Below are positions 61,459 through 64,000 of a stretch of 64,000 nt of DNA, piece after piece (position 1 is the stretch's first letter; the number at the start of each line of letters is the position of its first letter). The stretch comes from Pseudovibrio sp000156235 (lineage in GTDB: Bacteria > Pseudomonadota > Alphaproteobacteria > Rhizobiales > Stappiaceae): assembly GCF_000156235.1 (NCBI RefSeq), contig NZ_DS996817.1, forward strand, positions 52,893 to 116,892, read 5' to 3'. Below the pieces are notes generated by a model. The model did not search any database and was not told the origin of the DNA. It saw only the letters and a list, made by a program, of their open reading frames with translations. A program made the translations under genes and the position numbers.

Positions 61459-63279
61459 ATGAAAACGGTGCTTGCACTAGCATTCAGCATTCTCACCATA
61501 ACAGGGTCATATGCTCAAAGCCCAAATGCTAATGATCAGCTGCTTTTTGCGCCGGACCAGCCTGCTCCGCCAGAACAGCCCTGCATTACCTTGAGCAACA
61601 AGAAGATCCTTTGCGGCAAAGCCGATGACAGTGGCAGCCAGCTGCTTAGTGTCTTCAAAGGGGTGCAGTACGGGCAAGCGGCGCGTTGGCAGCCTTCCAG
61701 CGTGTTTGATGAATACGAGCCCAACGGCTACGAGGCTTTGCAATACGGCGCTCGCTGCCCGCAGCCTATCTGGAATCCGAAAGATCAGCTGCGCGGTGAG
61801 GAAGACTGCCTCTACATGAACATCTGGGCGCCGGCTGGCGCCATCAAGAACCTCAGCAAACTGCCGGTTATGGTGTTTTTCCATGGTGGTGGTTTCATGG
61901 CTGGTGGGGCTGATAAGGCCTATCACGCTGCTGATGGTGAGATCATTGAGCTTTATACCGGCAAGTCTTTTTCCGCTGACCAGAACATCGTTCTGGTGAC
62001 CGTCAACTTCCGCCTTGGCATTCTGGGTACTTTGGCGACAGATGGGATTACAGGACAAGAACCGTCTAATGGTGGAAACTATGGTCTTCAGGATCAGCAA
62101 ACAGCCCTGAAGTGGGTGCAGAAGCACATCACCTCATTCGGGGGAGATCCTGATCAGGTGACGATTTTCGGCGTTAGCTCCGGTGCGATGGCGGTTGGAT
62201 TGCATATGTTCAGCGCAGATAGCTCTCAGGATCTGTTCCGCGCGGGAATCATGCAGAGCAGCGCAGCCTCCTATAAATACCGCAATAAGGAAGAAGGCCG
62301 GGATTTGTTTTACTTCTATCTGAAGTGCCTGCGCGCTGCTATTCGCAATCCGGAATCAGATGAGTGCGCATTGACGGCTCAGCTGGATGATCTTGAGAAG
62401 GCAACCACACGACAAATTCTTCTCGCTCAAGCCCTGCTGCAGGACCACCTCTTTAAAAAGGGCGTATTCTTGAGCGCCCTGCCCGGCAGCATTGCGTTTT
62501 CGCCGATTATTGACGGTAGCTTCCTGAAGGAACAGCCTAACGTGCAGATGGAGAAAGGCAACGAGAAGCCTTTGATGTTGGGCTTCAACAAGGATGAAGG
62601 CGTTCTGTTTGCCAACTTCATTGACGCAACTGGCAATCTGAATGCGGTGACGTTCAATGGCATTCTTGGACGTGACTATGAAAACCCGATGCTGATCGTT
62701 GGACGCGAGGGTTATGGCGCGCAAACGCCGGCTGCTCATGGCCTGCAGCCCAAGACACCGGCAACAGCTCTTTCTAACTTGATTGGCAACTCTGTTTTTG
62801 CTTGCCCAACGATGTCAGCAAACATTGAGAGAGAGAAGCCAACCAACAACACGTGGCTTTACTTCTTCGCGCAGACGTCCGTTGAAAATATGGAAAAGCC
62901 CCCTACAAATCCGAAGGTGAATAATGTTTGCGGCCCGCAAAACCAGTGGGGCAATGCCTGCCATGCTTCGGAACTGCCGTTTGTCTTCAACAACATGCCC
63001 CCAAACTCAACGGAAGAAGACAAAGCGCTTGCCGTGAGAATGAACGCTCTGTGGGCTCAGTTTGCCAAGACACCGGAAGCAGGTCCTTCTAAAGACTGGA
63101 AGCTTTGGGCATGGCCCAAGATCGGCAACCCTTCAAACTTCAACGTGTTGCAGGGTGCGGAAAGTGATGCGAACTTTGAAGATTTATTTGAGCAGTCTGA
63201 CTGTGCGTTCTGGCTGGGAGAAATAATCGAGAAGAATGCAAATGCCATTCTCATTCCCAAGCAGTTGCCACAGGAATAA
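61459..63279 (+). CDS. Type B carboxylesterase/lipase, secreted
   Basis: A 606-residue carboxylesterase type B. Signal peptide MKTVLALAFSILTITGSYAQS; the body has the oxyanion loop MVFFHGGGFMAGGA, the EDCLYMNIWAP signature, GLQDQQTALKWVQKHITSFGGDP and the nucleophile elbow GVSSG (S240). The catalytic glutamate/histidine region lies in NKDEGVLFANF and later. Substrate not deducible. RBS AAGGCGGGG ahead of the ATG. No linked genes. Confidence 0.92.
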   Translation: MKTVLALAFSILTITGSYAQSPNANDQLLFAPDQPAPPEQPCITLSNKKILCGKADDSGSQLLSVFKGVQYGQAARWQPSSVFDEYEPNGYEALQYGARCPQPIWNPKDQLRGEEDCLYMNIWAPAGAIKNLSKLPVMVFFHGGGFMAGGADKAYHAADGEIIELYTGKSFSADQNIVLVTVNFRLGILGTLATDGITGQEPSNGGNYGLQDQQTALKWVQKHITSFGGDPDQVTIFGVSSGAMAVGLHMFSADSSQDLFRAGIMQSSAASYKYRNKEEGRDLFYFYLKCLRAAIRNPESDECALTAQLDDLEKATTRQILLAQALLQDHLFKKGVFLSALPGSIAFSPIIDGSFLKEQPNVQMEKGNEKPLMLGFNKDEGVLFANFIDATGNLNAVTFNGILGRDYENPMLIVGREGYGAQTPAAHGLQPKTPATALSNLIGNSVFACPTMSANIEREKPTNNTWLYFFAQTSVENMEKPPTNPKVNNVCGPQNQWGNACHASELPFVFNNMPPNSTEEDKALAVRMNALWAQFAKTPEAGPSKDWKLWAWPKIGNPSNFNVLQGAESDANFEDLFEQSDCAFWLGEIIEKNANAILIPKQLPQE

Positions 63280-63361
63280 GGAAATCTTTTCAAAGTATTA
63301 GGGAAAAGAACTGGCGAAGCAGATGATCTCAACTATCTCACTAAGGAGCCTTAAGAAGAGA

Positions 63362-63438
63362 TGGTACAGACGAGTGGATTCGAACCACCGACCTTCGGAG
63401 CCACAATCCGACGCTCTAACCAACTGAGCTACGTCTGC
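63362..63438 (-). tRNA. tRNA-His (GTG)
   Basis: Read on the minus strand, a 77-base tRNA with encoded CCA; anticodon stem TCGGA/TCCGA around loop TTGTGGC gives anticodon GTG. The base before position 1 is A, so the usual G-1 is absent; the acceptor has G1-U72 and discriminator A73. This is the atypical tRNA-His known from a subset of alphaproteobacteria. Confidence 0.95.
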
Positions 63439-63591
63439 TTGCCAGTGGCGCGGAACATAGGTTCAATTTTTAAGGTTGGCAAGTCCCTTGAAACATCAAA
63501 ATGAAAAAAGTCCACAACACTGATAAAAAATTGGCACTTACCCACTGCGACTAGGTGGTTTCACTCTGTTTTTCAGAGGCTTAAACACAAA

Positions 63592-63639
63592 ATCCTCCCG
63601 CCTGAGTTGCAAAATGCTGTGCAATCCAATCGGGAGGAT
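63592..63639 (-). other. Hairpin in the phasin 3' region
   Basis: Perfect 9-bp arms ATCCTCCCG (63592-63600) and CGGGAGGAT (63631-63639), with an inner TTGC/GCAA pairing in the 30-base loop. On the minus strand it is followed by TTTGTGTTT, so it may act as a phasin terminator. Confidence 0.5.
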
Positions 63640-63669
63640 ATGTATTTTTTTGAAAAAAATTAGCCGGGC

Positions 63670-64000
63670 TTATGCGAGCTTCATTTCTTTCATGGACTTG
63701 TCGAACGCCTCTTTGGCTGGCTGAGACATGCTGGTCGCAAGTTTCGTTGCTGTTTCCTGCATGTCTTTCACCTGCTGGCTGATCGTGTCGTACTGCTTGC
63801 TATTGTAAGCAGACTGAAGTTCGATCGCTTCAGACAGGCTCTTCACACCAAACATGTCGCGGATGTGCGAGAATGCAGCTTCGGAGTTATCCTTTGCAGC
63901 ATCGACAGCCTTGAGGTTGATTTCCATAATGCTGTCGCGAGTCACTTCCATGGTCTCTTCGAGCATTGCGGTTGCTTCTTCAGAAGCAGATTTCACTTTT
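63670..64000 (-). CDS. Phasin family protein, truncated by the window edge
   Basis: The visible 108-110 C-terminal residues are fully helical and amphipathic (EEATAMLEETMEVTRDSIMEIN, IRDMFGVKSLSEAIELQSAYNSKQYD, QVKDMQETATKLATSMSQPAKEAF), the Phasin_2 pattern. Phasins coat polyhydroxyalkanoate granules. The N-terminus lies beyond position 64000; a GTG at 63996 is in frame but unlikely to be the start. Confidence 0.88.
   Translation of the reverse strand, partial: KVKSASEEATAMLEETMEVTRDSIMEINLKAVDAAKDNSEAAFSHIRDMFGVKSLSEAIELQSAYNSKQYDTISQQVKDMQETATKLATSMSQPAKEAFDKSMKEMKLA

Noticed and set aside
1..64000. CRISPR arrays, IS elements, prophage or attachment sites
   Set aside because: No regularly spaced repeats, transposase, integrase or phage structural genes were seen.

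Overview
The window looks like a chromosomal segment of a marine alphaproteobacterium. The evidence is a tRNA-His without an encoded G-1 and with A73 (a known alphaproteobacterial trait), a phasin gene (polyhydroxyalkanoate granules), a PutA paired with an Lrp-type regulator, an IlvD/Edd sugar-acid dehydratase and moderate GC. Eukaryote-directed type III secretion genes point to a host-associated genus such as Pseudovibrio/Stappiaceae; this genus is an inference and was not tested. No phage, IS element, rRNA operon or CRISPR array was seen.

Layout. 1-3.4 kb: uxaC (uronate catabolism) convergent with a long-chain acyl-CoA synthetase. 3.7-12.1 kb: an orphan CofD-like protein of the GAK type, then an arginine deiminase locus: YfcC-family carrier, arcA, arcB, arcC, NhaC-family antiporter and a GNAT enzyme. 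12.1-16.3 kb: Lrp-type regulator and putA, so arginine and proline catabolism adjoin. 16.4-28.1 kb: a galactoside utilisation regulon (IlvD/Edd dehydratase, GH42 beta-galactosidase, SMP-30 lactonase, KDPGal aldolase, DgoK kinase, ABC permeases and binding protein) with a divergent IclR regulator and ABC ATPase. Together these form a De Ley-Doudoroff route lacking only a galactose dehydrogenase. 28.4-36.8 kb: a B12-binding radical SAM protein, a cupin, a hydrolase/NADP-oxidoreductase pair with an HxlR regulator, a GNAT/acyl-CoA synthetase pair and a membrane protein. 36.9-40.2 kb: a four-gene operon led by a Tat-exported FAD oxidase. 40.3-48.1 kb: tRNA-Gln, a tripartite RND efflux system and a glycosyltransferase. 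48.4-50.2 kb: purU-folD (one-carbon metabolism).

50.4-52.3 kb is the most striking region. Two different CesT-type type III secretion chaperones precede, with translational coupling, a 296-residue protein whose C-terminal half is a eukaryote-like RhoGAP domain retaining the arginine finger and the other catalytic positions. A good sigma-54 promoter sits immediately upstream and a strong terminator closes the cassette. It reads as a self-contained effector cassette aimed at host Rho GTPases.

52.4-64 kb: lytic transglycosylase, BMP-family binding protein with a possible leader peptide, MocR regulator/LysE exporter pair, nucleoside hydrolase with a TPP-riboswitch-like leader, DmeR/NreA-type metal repressor with an MFS exporter, methyltransferase, OmpA-family lipoprotein, type B carboxylesterase, tRNA-His and a phasin cut by the window edge.
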